Positions 45,934 to 52,854 of a stretch of 64,000 bases of DNA are shown here, piece by piece. The translations under genes were made by a program, and so were the position numbers. The stretch spans positions 1-64,000 of the forward strand of contig NZ_QEST01000179.1 of NCBI RefSeq assembly GCF_003311645.1, read 5' to 3'. A model generated the notes under the pieces. That model was not told the DNA's origin, did not search any database, and saw only the letters and a program-made list of their open reading frames with translations. The DNA comes from Streptomyces sp. PT12. Its GTDB lineage: Bacteria > Actinomycetota > Actinomycetes > Streptomycetales > Streptomycetaceae. Each line of letters opens with the position of its first letter. Position 1 is the first letter of the stretch.

Positions 45934-47268
45934 TCATCCCTCCTGGGCGAGTGTGTCGAGCACGGCGCGGTAGGCCGTGGCGAACGCGGCGGCGTCCTCG
46001 TGCGTGAACACCAGCGGGGGGCGCACCTTGAGCACCTGTCCCCACCGGCCGACGGCCGAGATGAGGACGTGGCGGTCGCGGAGCCCATTGACGACGCGCC
46101 GGGCGACCTCGCGGGACGGCTCGCCCTCGCGGTCCACCATCTCGACGCCGATGAACAGGCCGACGCCGCGAACGTCGGCGACATACGGGCTCGCGGCGCT
46201 GGCCTCGGCGATCGAACGCCGCAGCGCGGCGCCGACGTCGAGCGCGGCGCGCAGCAGGCCGCGCTCCTGCACCTCGTCGAGCACGGCCCCTGCCGCGGCG
46301 ATGGAGGCGGGGTTGCCGCCGAAGGTGTTGAAGTAGCGGTGCCCCGCGGCGTATCCGTCGGACAGCTCGGCGGGGAGCACGAGGCTGCCGATGGGCAGCC
46401 CGCCCGCCAGTGGCTTGCCCGATGTCACCATGTCGACGTGGTCCGTGTGGCGTTGGAAGCCCCACATGGCCTCGCCGATGCGCGCCATGCCCGGCTGGAC
46501 CTCGTCGGCGATCACCAGGCCGCCCGCGGCGCGGACGGTGCGGAACGCCTCGGTGAGCATGCCGCGCGGCCCGGGGAAGATGCCGTCGGTCGACATGATG
46601 GTGTCGATCAGCAGCGCGGCGACGCCAAGGCCGCTGGCCGTGAGGTCGTCGATCGCCTCGCGCACGGCCGCCGCGAACGCCGCGCCCGCGGCGTCGCCGT
46701 GCCTGAAGGTGTCGGGCGGGTCGACGACGCGCGCGAACGGCGCGAGCGGCATGCCGGGGCCGTTCTCGGGCGAGACGCCGGAGAGCAGGCTGGTGGTGCC
46801 GTGGTACGCCATCCGCGTGACGATGACGCCGTCGTTTCCGGTGCGCCACTTGGCGACGGTGAGCGCGAGGTCGTTGGCCTCGGATCCGGAGTTGGTGAAG
46901 ATGACGTGGTCGAGGTGGGCCGGGTAGGTGGCGAGGAAGCGCTCGGCGAACTCGACGACGCCGTCCTGGAGATAGCGGGTGTGGGTGTTCATCCGCATGA
47001 GCTGCGCGTGGACGGCGTCGGCGACGCGGGGGTTGGCGTGGCCGACGGCGGGCACGTTGTTGTACGCGTCGAGGTATTCCACGCCGTCCGCGTCGACGAG
47101 GCGCGCGCCGCTGCCGCGCACGACGTGCACGGGCCTGTCGTAGAACAGCGGATAGATGTCGCCGAGCGTCGCGCGGCGGCGCGCCAGGAGCGTGCGGTCG
47201 GCCTCGGAGAGGGTGTGCGCCGCCCCCGGGTCGAACCGGTTGATCATCTGGCCCGGTATCGGCGTCAT
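45934..47268 (-). CDS. Class III PLP enzyme, probable amino-alcohol-phosphate phospho-lyase
   Basis: 444 residues; ATG 47268 overlaps the kinase stop (ATGA). Fold-type I class III features: NSGSEANDLALTVAKW, MAYHGTTSLLSG, LIDTIMSTDGIFPGPRGML, IADEVQPGMARIGEAMWGFQRH, and the PLP Lys in VTSGKPLAGGLPIGSL. The C-terminus (RDRHVLISAVGRWGQVLKVRPPLVFTHEDA) is close to human ethanolamine-phosphate and 5-phosphohydroxylysine phospho-lyases (LKIRPPMCFTEEDA). The genetic partner is a kinase like hydroxylysine kinase. I infer that it eliminates phosphate and ammonia from a phosphorylated amino alcohol, giving an aldehyde. An ordinary omega-transaminase remains possible. Confidence 0.85.
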   Translation of the reverse strand: MTPIPGQMINRFDPGAAHTLSEADRTLLARRRATLGDIYPLFYDRPVHVVRGSGARLVDADGVEYLDAYNNVPAVGHANPRVADAVHAQLMRMNTHTRYLQDGVVEFAERFLATYPAHLDHVIFTNSGSEANDLALTVAKWRTGNDGVIVTRMAYHGTTSLLSGVSPENGPGMPLAPFARVVDPPDTFRHGDAAGAAFAAAVREAIDDLTASGLGVAALLIDTIMSTDGIFPGPRGMLTEAFRTVRAAGGLVIADEVQPGMARIGEAMWGFQRHTDHVDMVTSGKPLAGGLPIGSLVLPAELSDGYAAGHRYFNTFGGNPASIAAAGAVLDEVQERGLLRAALDVGAALRRSIAEASAASPYVADVRGVGLFIGVEMVDREGEPSREVARRVVNGLRDRHVLISAVGRWGQVLKVRPPLVFTHEDAAAFATAYRAVLDTLAQEG

Positions 47269-48302
47269 GCGATCGTCCCCTCGGCGGCGCGCGCGTCCAC
47301 GCCGTCCAGGCCATTCGCGCCGTCCAGGCCGTCCACGCCGTCCAGGCCGTCCACGCCGCCGACGCTCGCGAGCAGCCGCTCGGCGAGGCGGTCGTAACGG
47401 AGCACATAGGCGGCCCGGTCGGGCGCGCGCCGCGCGGACTCGCGGCCGAGGAGGATCACGATGGCGAGCCTGCACAGCGCGAGGGTGCGCAGCAGCGAGA
47501 CCTCGAGGGCGCCCAACCGGCAGCGGATGGCGGCCTGTTGGAGGTAGCGGCGCACGACGGGGTGGTCGAGCGCGCCGCAGGCGAGCGCGAGATAGCAGGC
47601 CGCGACCGCCACGTCGTAGGCGCGGGGGGCGCGGACGGCGTCGCCGAAGTCGATGATCCCCGACACCTCGCCGCCGTCCGCGACGAGGACGTTGGAGAGG
47701 TTGAGGTCGGCGTGGATGACCTGGGCGGGCAGGTCGCCGCGCACCGGCAGGACGCGCGCGCGGTAGCCGTCGATCACCGCGCGCAGCACGTCGGCCGTGC
47801 CGGTGGGCGCGTGGGCGTCGACGAGCGGTGCGTACTCCACGACGGCGTCGAGCGACCAGGCGTTGGCGTCGGGGACGCCGAGCGCGTCCGCGTCGGCGTC
47901 GGCGAGCACGTCCATGAGCGCGGCCTGGTGCCGGGCGAGCGCCGCGGCCAGGTCCTCGGTGAGCGTGGCCTCTTCGAGAGGGCGGCCCGGGCAGAGCGTC
48001 GTCACATAGGCGGTGCCGTCGGCGCTGAGCGCGGCGCCCGTGGTGGCGCTGGTGAGCAGGCGCGGCAGCGGGAGGCTCGCGTCGCGGGCCGCGAGGGCCA
48101 GCAGCCCCGCCTGCGTGCGGGGCGCGGCGCTGCCGTGCGGGGACCGCTTCACCACGAGCCCGCCGCGCCGGGTCGCGACCAGCCAGGTGCGGTCGGTCTC
48201 GGATGCCGTGGGCGTCACCGCGAGGATGTCGCGCACGCCGTACTCGGCCAGCAACTCCTCGACGGCGTCGCGGGCCGATGCCGCGTCGGCGACCTGCCGC
48301 AT
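47265..48302 (-). CDS. Phosphotransferase, hydroxylysine-kinase-like (APH fold)
   Basis: ATG 48302 behind AAGGAG; 345 residues. The APH-type catalytic loop is IHADLNLSNVL and the metal-binding loop IIDFGDAVRAPRAYDVAVAACYLAL. The DFGD variant and the following helix are typical of the hydroxylysine/ethanolamine-type kinase group rather than antibiotic kinases. The first gene of the nine-gene operon, it overlaps the PLP enzyme gene. It probably phosphorylates an amino alcohol released from the imported compound. The C-terminal tail is a repeat of Val-Asp-Gly-Leu-Asp-Gly that is not part of the fold. Confidence 0.85.
   Translation of the reverse strand: MRQVADAASARDAVEELLAEYGVRDILAVTPTASETDRTWLVATRRGGLVVKRSPHGSAAPRTQAGLLALAARDASLPLPRLLTSATTGAALSADGTAYVTTLCPGRPLEEATLTEDLAAALARHQAALMDVLADADADALGVPDANAWSLDAVVEYAPLVDAHAPTGTADVLRAVIDGYRARVLPVRGDLPAQVIHADLNLSNVLVADGGEVSGIIDFGDAVRAPRAYDVAVAACYLALACGALDHPVVRRYLQQAAIRCRLGALEVSLLRTLALCRLAIVILLGRESARRAPDRAAYVLRYDRLAERLLASVGGVDGLDGVDGLDGANGLDGVDARAAEGTIA
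47296..47358 (-). repeat. 9-bp repeat at the 3' end of the kinase gene
   Basis: Units of GCCGTCCAS in + orientation repeat about seven times with one interruption (CCATTCGC). They encode the Val-Asp-Gly/Leu-Asp-Gly tail of the kinase. Confidence 0.8.
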
Positions 48303-48356
48303 GTCACACGCTCCTTGGTCTCGCCCCCGCTGAATTGATCGCAACATTAGCTTTTT

Positions 48357-48373
48357 CTGATTGAACCAATCAG
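48357..48373. promoter_or_regulatory. Palindromic operator candidate upstream of the nine-gene operon
   Basis: CTGATTG-AAC-CAATCAG, a perfect 7-bp dyad in an unusually A/T-rich stretch between the divergent kinase operon and TetR gene. It lies 55 bases before the kinase ATG. It may bind the TetR protein or the DeoR regulator. Confidence 0.65.
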
Positions 48374-48486
48374 TCTGAGCGGTTCTTTTTTACAGTTGCG
48401 AAACAGACTTGGAACGGGCGCGGCGCGCCCCTCCGCCGGATTCCGGTATCCCCGTACCGGTTGGCCATACCGGCTCGTGGTACCGC

Positions 48487-49101
48487 ATGAGCATGGTGAA
48501 CACGATCGAGCGGCGCCGCAGGGCCGGTGGCGAGCGCCGACAGCGGGTGCGGGACGCGGTGGTGGAGGTGCTGGCCGAGCGCGGCTACCAGGGCACCCGG
48601 TTCCGGGACGTCGCCGCGGCCAGCGGGGTCGCGGTCAGCACGCTCCAGACCTACTTCGGGTCCCGCGAGGACATGCTGGTCGAGGCGCTGTGCGAGGCCA
48701 CCGAGGCCGAGGCCGCGGCGCTGCGGGAGGCGGCCGACGCCGTCCCCGACCCCTGGGAGCGGCTGGTCCGGCTGATCGACCGAGGGCTGGCCACCCCGGT
48801 CCCCGTCTGGCGGACGCTGATGGAGTTCTGGACGGCCGCCGCGCACGACGCGGAGCTGCGCGCCCACAGCCTCACCCTCCAACGGGCCTACCGCGAGCCA
48901 TTCGAGCGGGTGATCGGCGACGGCCTGGCGTCGGGGGCGTTCCGCGCCGGGCACGACGCCTCGGTGGTGACCGACCTGATCGTCGCCTGCCTCGACGGCC
49001 TGCTCTACCCGCGGGTGCTCGGCCAGCCACACCCGCGGACCGGCCCGCTGCGGGAGCTGCTGCTCGACCAGCTGCGGCACACCCTGGGGGTGGCCCAATG
49101 A
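48487..49101 (+). CDS. TetR-family transcriptional regulator
   Basis: The ATG at 48487 (MSMVNTIERRRR) is preferred; an in-frame GTG or ATG near 48409 would add 26 residues of low coding quality and run into the promoter. About 204 residues. Helix-turn-helix: VRDAVVEVLAERGYQGTRFRDVAAASGVAVSTLQTYFGSREDMLVEAL. The ligand domain follows. The stop overlaps the NmrA-like gene (ATGA), so that gene was its co-transcribed target. The divergent position also makes the kinase operon a candidate target. Confidence 0.9.
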   Translation: MSMVNTIERRRRAGGERRQRVRDAVVEVLAERGYQGTRFRDVAAASGVAVSTLQTYFGSREDMLVEALCEATEAEAAALREAADAVPDPWERLVRLIDRGLATPVPVWRTLMEFWTAAAHDAELRAHSLTLQRAYREPFERVIGDGLASGAFRAGHDASVVTDLIVACLDGLLYPRVLGQPHPRTGPLRELLLDQLRHTLGVAQ

Positions 49102-49976
49102 CGTTCCTGGTCACCGGAGCAAGCGGCAAGGTCGGCCGCCATGTCGCGGCCGGGCTGGCGGCCTGTGGCGCGGATGTCCGCCCCGCGTCACGGCGCAGCG
49201 CCGTGCCCCTTGACTGGGCCGACCCGGCGGGCTGGGAGCGCGCGCTCGACGGCGTGCGGGGGATCTTCCTCGTCGTGCCGGGCGGCGACGACGGCCACCG
49301 GGACGTCGCGGGCCTGGGCCGCCAGGTGGTGCGCTTCCTGAACCGCGCCGAAGCGCGCGGCGTGGAGCGCGTAGCCCTGATGACGGCGCTCGGCATGCGG
49401 CACGCGCCCGAGGAGGCCGACCAACGCGCCGTCGAGCTCCATCTCCAGGCCAGCGGGCTGCGCTAGACCGTGCTGCGCCCCAACTGGTTCCACCAGAACC
49501 TCACCGAGGGCGTGCTGGCCGACCTCGCGGCCGCCCGGGGCGGGGTGCTCGCGGTGCCCGTCGGCGAGGCGGCGTGCAGCCTGATCGACGCCCGCGACAT
49601 CGCCGCCGTCGCCGTCGCCGCGCTGCTCGGCGAGCACCACGGCAGGGAGTACGACCGCACCGGCCCCGAGCCGCTGACGTTCGAGCGCGTGGCGGCCATC
49701 TCGGCGGCGGCCGGGCTCCCGGTGCGGGCCTACCGCCCGGTGCCGGACGCCGAGTTCCGCGCGGCGGCCGCGGGCCTGGGCTGGCACCCCGCCTATGTCG
49801 CGCAGCTCAGCGAGCTGTTCGCGCTCATCGAGTCGGGCGCGACCGCCGGGGTCTCGCCGCACGTGGCGCGCGTGCTCGGCCGGGATCCCGTGTCCCTGCG
49901 CGCCTTCTCCAGCAGACTCACGGGCCGAAGCGGCCGGTCATCATGGGGACTAGGCCGTGTCCGGTCGATCATCTGA
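49098..49976 (+). pseudogene. NmrA-like NAD(P)-binding protein with premature stop
   Basis: The Rossmann motif VTGASGKVGRHVAAGLAACGADVRPASR and the family motif ASGLR-x-TVLRPNWFHQNL are present. At 49464-49466 a TAG replaces the Trp codon (TGG) expected in GLRWTVLRP. The frame continues intact for 168 further codons, so this is a single G-to-A nonsense mutation. The far C-terminus (after about SSRLTGRSG) runs into the IS5-type remnant at about 49946. The family contains redox-sensing and quinone-reductase-like proteins. Confidence 0.85.
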
Positions 49977-50128
49977 TTCGTTGGTCTGGTTATGGGCGGG
50001 GGTGATTTATCTGACGAGGAGTGGGAACGGCTGTGGCCGTTTCTGCCGGTGAGTAATGGCCGTTGTGGCCGGTGACGGGATCACCGGCAGGTGATCAACG
50101 GGATCCTGCACCGGGTTCGGACCGGGGG
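49946..50128 (+). mobile_element. IS5-type insertion sequence, left-end fragment
   Basis: Starts with a terminal-like GGCCGTGTCC motif. The transposase N-terminus begins at ATG 49992 (GDLSDEEWERLWPFLPVSNGRCGR) and continues RDHRQVINGILHRVRTG after a TGA at 50071 where Streptomyces IS5 transposases have Trp. The similarity ends at about 50128 inside a phosphotransferase gene. The element is therefore truncated and also mutated. Confidence 0.8.
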
Positions 50129-50657
50129 CCGCGGACTCGGGATCAAGCATGGGCACCCAATAACGGGCGGTCATGGCGATGTCCCAGAGGGCCCGGCCCG
50201 GGGCCGCCAAGTCGAAGTCGATCAGGGCTGCGGCGCGACCGTCGCGGAAGACGACGTTCTCCGGGCACACATCGTTGTGGCACAGCATCGTTCCCCCTTC
50301 CGGGTCGGCCAGGCCCCGGGGCCACTCGGCACGGGTGTCGACCGCGACGGCCGCGCTGGTCTCATGCAGACGCCGCAGCAGGCTCCCCACCGATGCGAGG
50401 GCGGAACTCGTCATCGCCCAGTCCGGGAACGGCGGCAGAGCCACGTCGCCAGGGATGAAGGTCAGCTGCTCACGACCCTCCGCTGTGAGACCGACAGGGG
50501 TCGGCGCCGCGTCGAAGCCGTGCTCCTTCAGCGCAAGGAGATAGGCATGCAGGGTGCGCGCGTTGCGCGGTGCCGGTCGCTCCACCAACTCTCCCCGGCG
50601 GAAGACCGCCCCCACGTTCACCATCCCGCCGACCAGCGCCTCGTCTTCAACCGTCAT
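50126..50657 (-). pseudogene. Aminoglycoside-phosphotransferase-fold protein, 3'-truncated by the IS5 remnant
   Basis: ATG 50657. The APH motifs are present: LCHNDVCPENVVF (catalytic Asp in HND) and ALIDFDLAAPGRALWDIAMTARYWVPML. After DPESAAPGP the frame enters IS sequence read backwards, so the last roughly 70-100 residues of the usual fold are replaced. The substrate is unknown. The catalytic core remains, so residual activity cannot be excluded. Confidence 0.8.
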
Positions 50658-50713
50658 GAAGTCACGCTATCGCCGGATCGACCCCGCGCGGGGCGGCCTG
50701 CACACGACGTGGA

Positions 50714-51388
50714 TCAACGCGCGACAGAACGCGCGACGCGGAATCCCACGTCGTCGACCTGGAAAGTCGGGTGGCTGCGGCGCCGCGCGGAGGCCCGGCA
50801 ACTCCAGTGCTCATCGAACCAACCCCCGCCACGGAGCACCCGATAGGCGCCATAGACCTCGGCGTCGTAGACGTCCCAGCACCAGTCCCAGACGTTGCCG
50901 AGCATGTCGTGGAGACCCCACGCGTTGGGGCGCTTGCCGCCCACCTCGTGGACGCGCTCGTGCGAGTTGCCGCGGTACCAGCCGATCTCAGTGAGATCCC
51001 CGTAGCGCGGCCCGGTCGTCCCGGCACGGCAGGCGTGCTCCCACTCGGCTTCGGTCGGCAGTCGATACCCGTCGGCCGACGCGTCCCACTCGATGGCTTC
51101 AGCCTCGGCACGGATGTGATACGCGGGCGTGAGGCTGGCCCACTGGGACAGGGCATTGCAAAACCGCGTCGCGTCCCACCAGGAGACGCACTCGACGGGC
51201 AACTGGTCCCCAGGGGTGGTACTGGGCCGCTGGCCTGTGATCTGTGCGTACAACGCCTGGGTGACCGGGAATGCCGCGAGCTGGTAGGGCGCAAGCTCGA
51301 CCGACCAACTGCGCTGCGTCCGCCGGTCCGACAGCGTCACCTGCCCCGGCGGGATGGCGATCATCTCGTTCCCCATCATCACGTCCAT
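50714..51388 (-). CDS. FGE/SUMF1-like domain protein
   Basis: The 224-residue product consists almost entirely of the formylglycine-generating-enzyme fold: VTQALYAQITGQRPS, LPVECVSWWDATRFCNALS, YRLPTEAEWEHACRAGT, PNAWGLHDMLGNVWDWCWD and VLRGGGWFDEHWSCRASARRR. True FGE needs two active-site cysteines near the C-terminus. Here only one Cys occurs in that region (WSCRAS), so I expect a non-sulfatase relative, of the kind that acts in secondary metabolism or as a binding scaffold. No sulfatase gene is nearby. Confidence 0.88.
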   Translation of the reverse strand: MDVMMGNEMIAIPPGQVTLSDRRTQRSWSVELAPYQLAAFPVTQALYAQITGQRPSTTPGDQLPVECVSWWDATRFCNALSQWASLTPAYHIRAEAEAIEWDASADGYRLPTEAEWEHACRAGTTGPRYGDLTEIGWYRGNSHERVHEVGGKRPNAWGLHDMLGNVWDWCWDVYDAEVYGAYRVLRGGGWFDEHWSCRASARRRSHPTFQVDDVGFRVARSVAR

Positions 51389-51548
51389 GATCAGGAGATC
51401 CTAACGAGACCTGTCAGTGCGAAACACCAGAGCCGAACGGTTGTCCTGGGCTGACATGAAGCTGCAAGTCGTCCTTCACTGACACAAACAGCCATCGATC
51501 ATCCTTCAGTGGCACAGGTCAATCTCCCCAGACCGATCGCCGGCCAGC
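51389..51548. other. Intergenic stretch with imperfect repeats
   Basis: No gene found. Two related segments (CGTCCTTCACTGACACA near 51470 and CATCCTTCAGTGGCACA near 51501) are spaced about 32 bases apart in less GC-rich sequence. They may be a regulatory repeat or the scar of a mobile element. Confidence 0.4.
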
Positions 51549-52187
51549 TTGCGCCTGTCGGCAGCCGTCACCGTGGCGCCCGCGCTTGAGCGGGCGGCCG
51601 GGGGCCGGGAGGTGGGAGAGCGCTCTCCCGACGCGCCGGGCGGGGTCCCTTCGCGGCGCCCCGGTGGCAACGCCCACCGGGGAGAGCGCTCTCCGGTCAC
51701 CCTGGCGGTGGCCCTCACGCTGCTTGTCCTGCTCGCGGGGATCTACCTCGCGGTGGGCGCGGCGTTCGCCGCAAGGGAGAAGGGGCTCACCTATGACAGC
51801 GGGCGGGAGCCCTCCGCCCCGCCGATCTCCTCGCCCGCGCTCCAGTGGAGCGTGGCGGACGGCATGGAGACCGCTTTCCGGGCGGATGCCGCCATCTCCC
51901 GGGGTGCGCTCATCGGCGATCTCACCGTCACCGTTCCGGCGAACTGCGAGGCGCGCACGGTGCGTTGGAGCATCGCCGTGGACGGCGACGACGTACGCGC
52001 GGGAACGCTGACCGGCGAGCGGGAGTACGAGATCGCCACCGACCACGCCTTGGACGGCGCCCCCGAGTCGGTCACGCTGAGCGCCGAGTGGGACGGGGGC
52101 GACGCCCCGTGGTGCGACGCGTTCGGCCTCACCTGGCACCATCCGCGCACGGCCGCGGAGTTCGACCTCTGGTACGCGTTCCGATGA
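51549..52187 (+). CDS. Membrane-anchored protein of unknown function, paralogue A
   Basis: Up to 212 residues from TTG 51549; a GTG near 51708, just before the membrane segment, would give a shorter form and leave the two palindromes in the promoter. A single transmembrane helix (VALTLLVLLAGIYLAVGAAF) precedes an extracellular domain with GDLTVTVPANCEARTVRWSIAVDGDDVRAG, then GEREYEIATDHALDGAPESVTLSAEWDGGDAPWC. Two conserved cysteines (in NCEAR and APWCDAF) could form a disulfide. It matches the next gene motif by motif. I do not recognise the family. The four-base overlap (ATGA) with the next gene shows co-translation. Confidence 0.75.
   Translation: MRLSAAVTVAPALERAAGGREVGERSPDAPGGVPSRRPGGNAHRGERSPVTLAVALTLLVLLAGIYLAVGAAFAAREKGLTYDSGREPSAPPISSPALQWSVADGMETAFRADAAISRGALIGDLTVTVPANCEARTVRWSIAVDGDDVRAGTLTGEREYEIATDHALDGAPESVTLSAEWDGGDAPWCDAFGLTWHHPRTAAEFDLWYAFR
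51614..51629. promoter_or_regulatory. Perfect palindrome GGGAGAGCGCTCTCCC, operator candidate
   Basis: 16-bp dyad with a central CG, the form of LacI/GalR-family operators (compare TGGGAGCGCTCCCA for CebR). It lies in the 5' part of paralogue A if the TTG start is used, or in its promoter if the start is near 51708. Confidence 0.6.
51681..51694. promoter_or_regulatory. Perfect palindrome GGAGAGCGCTCTCC, second operator candidate
   Basis: Same 14-bp core as the site 66 bp upstream (centre to centre, about six helical turns), which would let one regulator bind both. A LacI gene starts 2.2 kb downstream on the other strand. Confidence 0.6.
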
Positions 52188-52789
52188 CGGCGCCCGAAGA
52201 GGCCGGGGAGGCCGAAGGCACCGGAGAGGCCGGGGAGGGTCCCGAGGCGCGCGGAAGCGATGACGAGCGGTTCCCCTTCCTCGCCCTGTTCGTCCTCTGC
52301 GGCAGCGTCCTGCTGATCATCGCGCTGGCGCTCCTGGCGTCGCCGGGCAGGGTGCGGGTCACCTACGCCGAAGGCGACCGCCCCGAGGTCCAGGAGAAGA
52401 CGTACACGAGCCGGACCAGCAGCACCAGGCACCGGTACTTCACGTGGGACGTGCGCGAGCGCATGGAGGGCGTCCTTCGCGTCGAGGTGGGCTCCACCGC
52501 CGGTCTGATCCGGATCAGCGGAATGCGCGGCACCCTCCATCTCTCGGTGCCCGAGGGCTGCGAGGACCGGGAGATCCGCTGGCGCATCACGGCGAACGGC
52601 CGGGAAGCGGCTGCGGGCTCGGCCCGTTGGCTGAGCGAGTACGAGACCCGCACGGACTTCTCGACCGATGGCGTCCCTCGCGAGGCGGTCCTCACCGCGG
52701 AGTGGGACGGGCCGACCGCCGCGTGTCCTTCGTTCTCCGTGGTGTGGGAGCTCGAGACCTCACGCTTCCCCGCCTCGCTCCCCTTCTGA
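52184..52789 (+). CDS. Membrane-anchored protein of unknown function, paralogue B
   Basis: 201 residues: an acidic N-terminal tail (PEEAGEAEGTGEAGEGPEARGSDDE), one transmembrane helix (FLALFVLCGSVLLIIALALLA), then an extracellular domain GTLHLSVPEGCEDREIRWRITANGREAAAG, followed by WLSEYETRTDFSTDGVPREAVLTAEWDGPTAACPSF. The shared pattern with paralogue A is VPxxCExRxxRWxIxxxGxxxxAG...EYExxTDxxxDGxPxxxxLxAEWDGxxxxC. Both cysteines are conserved. It is likely the product of a tandem duplication whose two products may pair in the membrane. Confidence 0.8.
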   Translation: MTAPEEAGEAEGTGEAGEGPEARGSDDERFPFLALFVLCGSVLLIIALALLASPGRVRVTYAEGDRPEVQEKTYTSRTSSTRHRYFTWDVRERMEGVLRVEVGSTAGLIRISGMRGTLHLSVPEGCEDREIRWRITANGREAAAGSARWLSEYETRTDFSTDGVPREAVLTAEWDGPTAACPSFSVVWELETSRFPASLPF

Positions 52790-52851
52790 ACGCTCCCCTT
52801 CTGAATGCTCCCCTTCCGAACGCCAGCGCTCCGAACGCCAGCCTTCCGAAC
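52777..52851. repeat. 15-bp tandem repeat filling the gap between convergent genes
   Basis: Five consecutive 15-mers: GCTCCCCTTCTGAAC, GCTCCCCTTCTGAAT, GCTCCCCTTCCGAAC, GCCAGCGCTCCGAAC and GCCAGCCTTCCGAAC. The first contains the TGA of paralogue B, and the last ends four bases before the LacI stop. Confidence 0.9.
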
Positions 52852-52854
52852 GTC

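Noticed and set aside
47265-48302. Aminoglycoside resistance kinase
   Set aside because: The DFGD loop, the overlap with a class III PLP gene and the catabolic operon context argue for a metabolic kinase.
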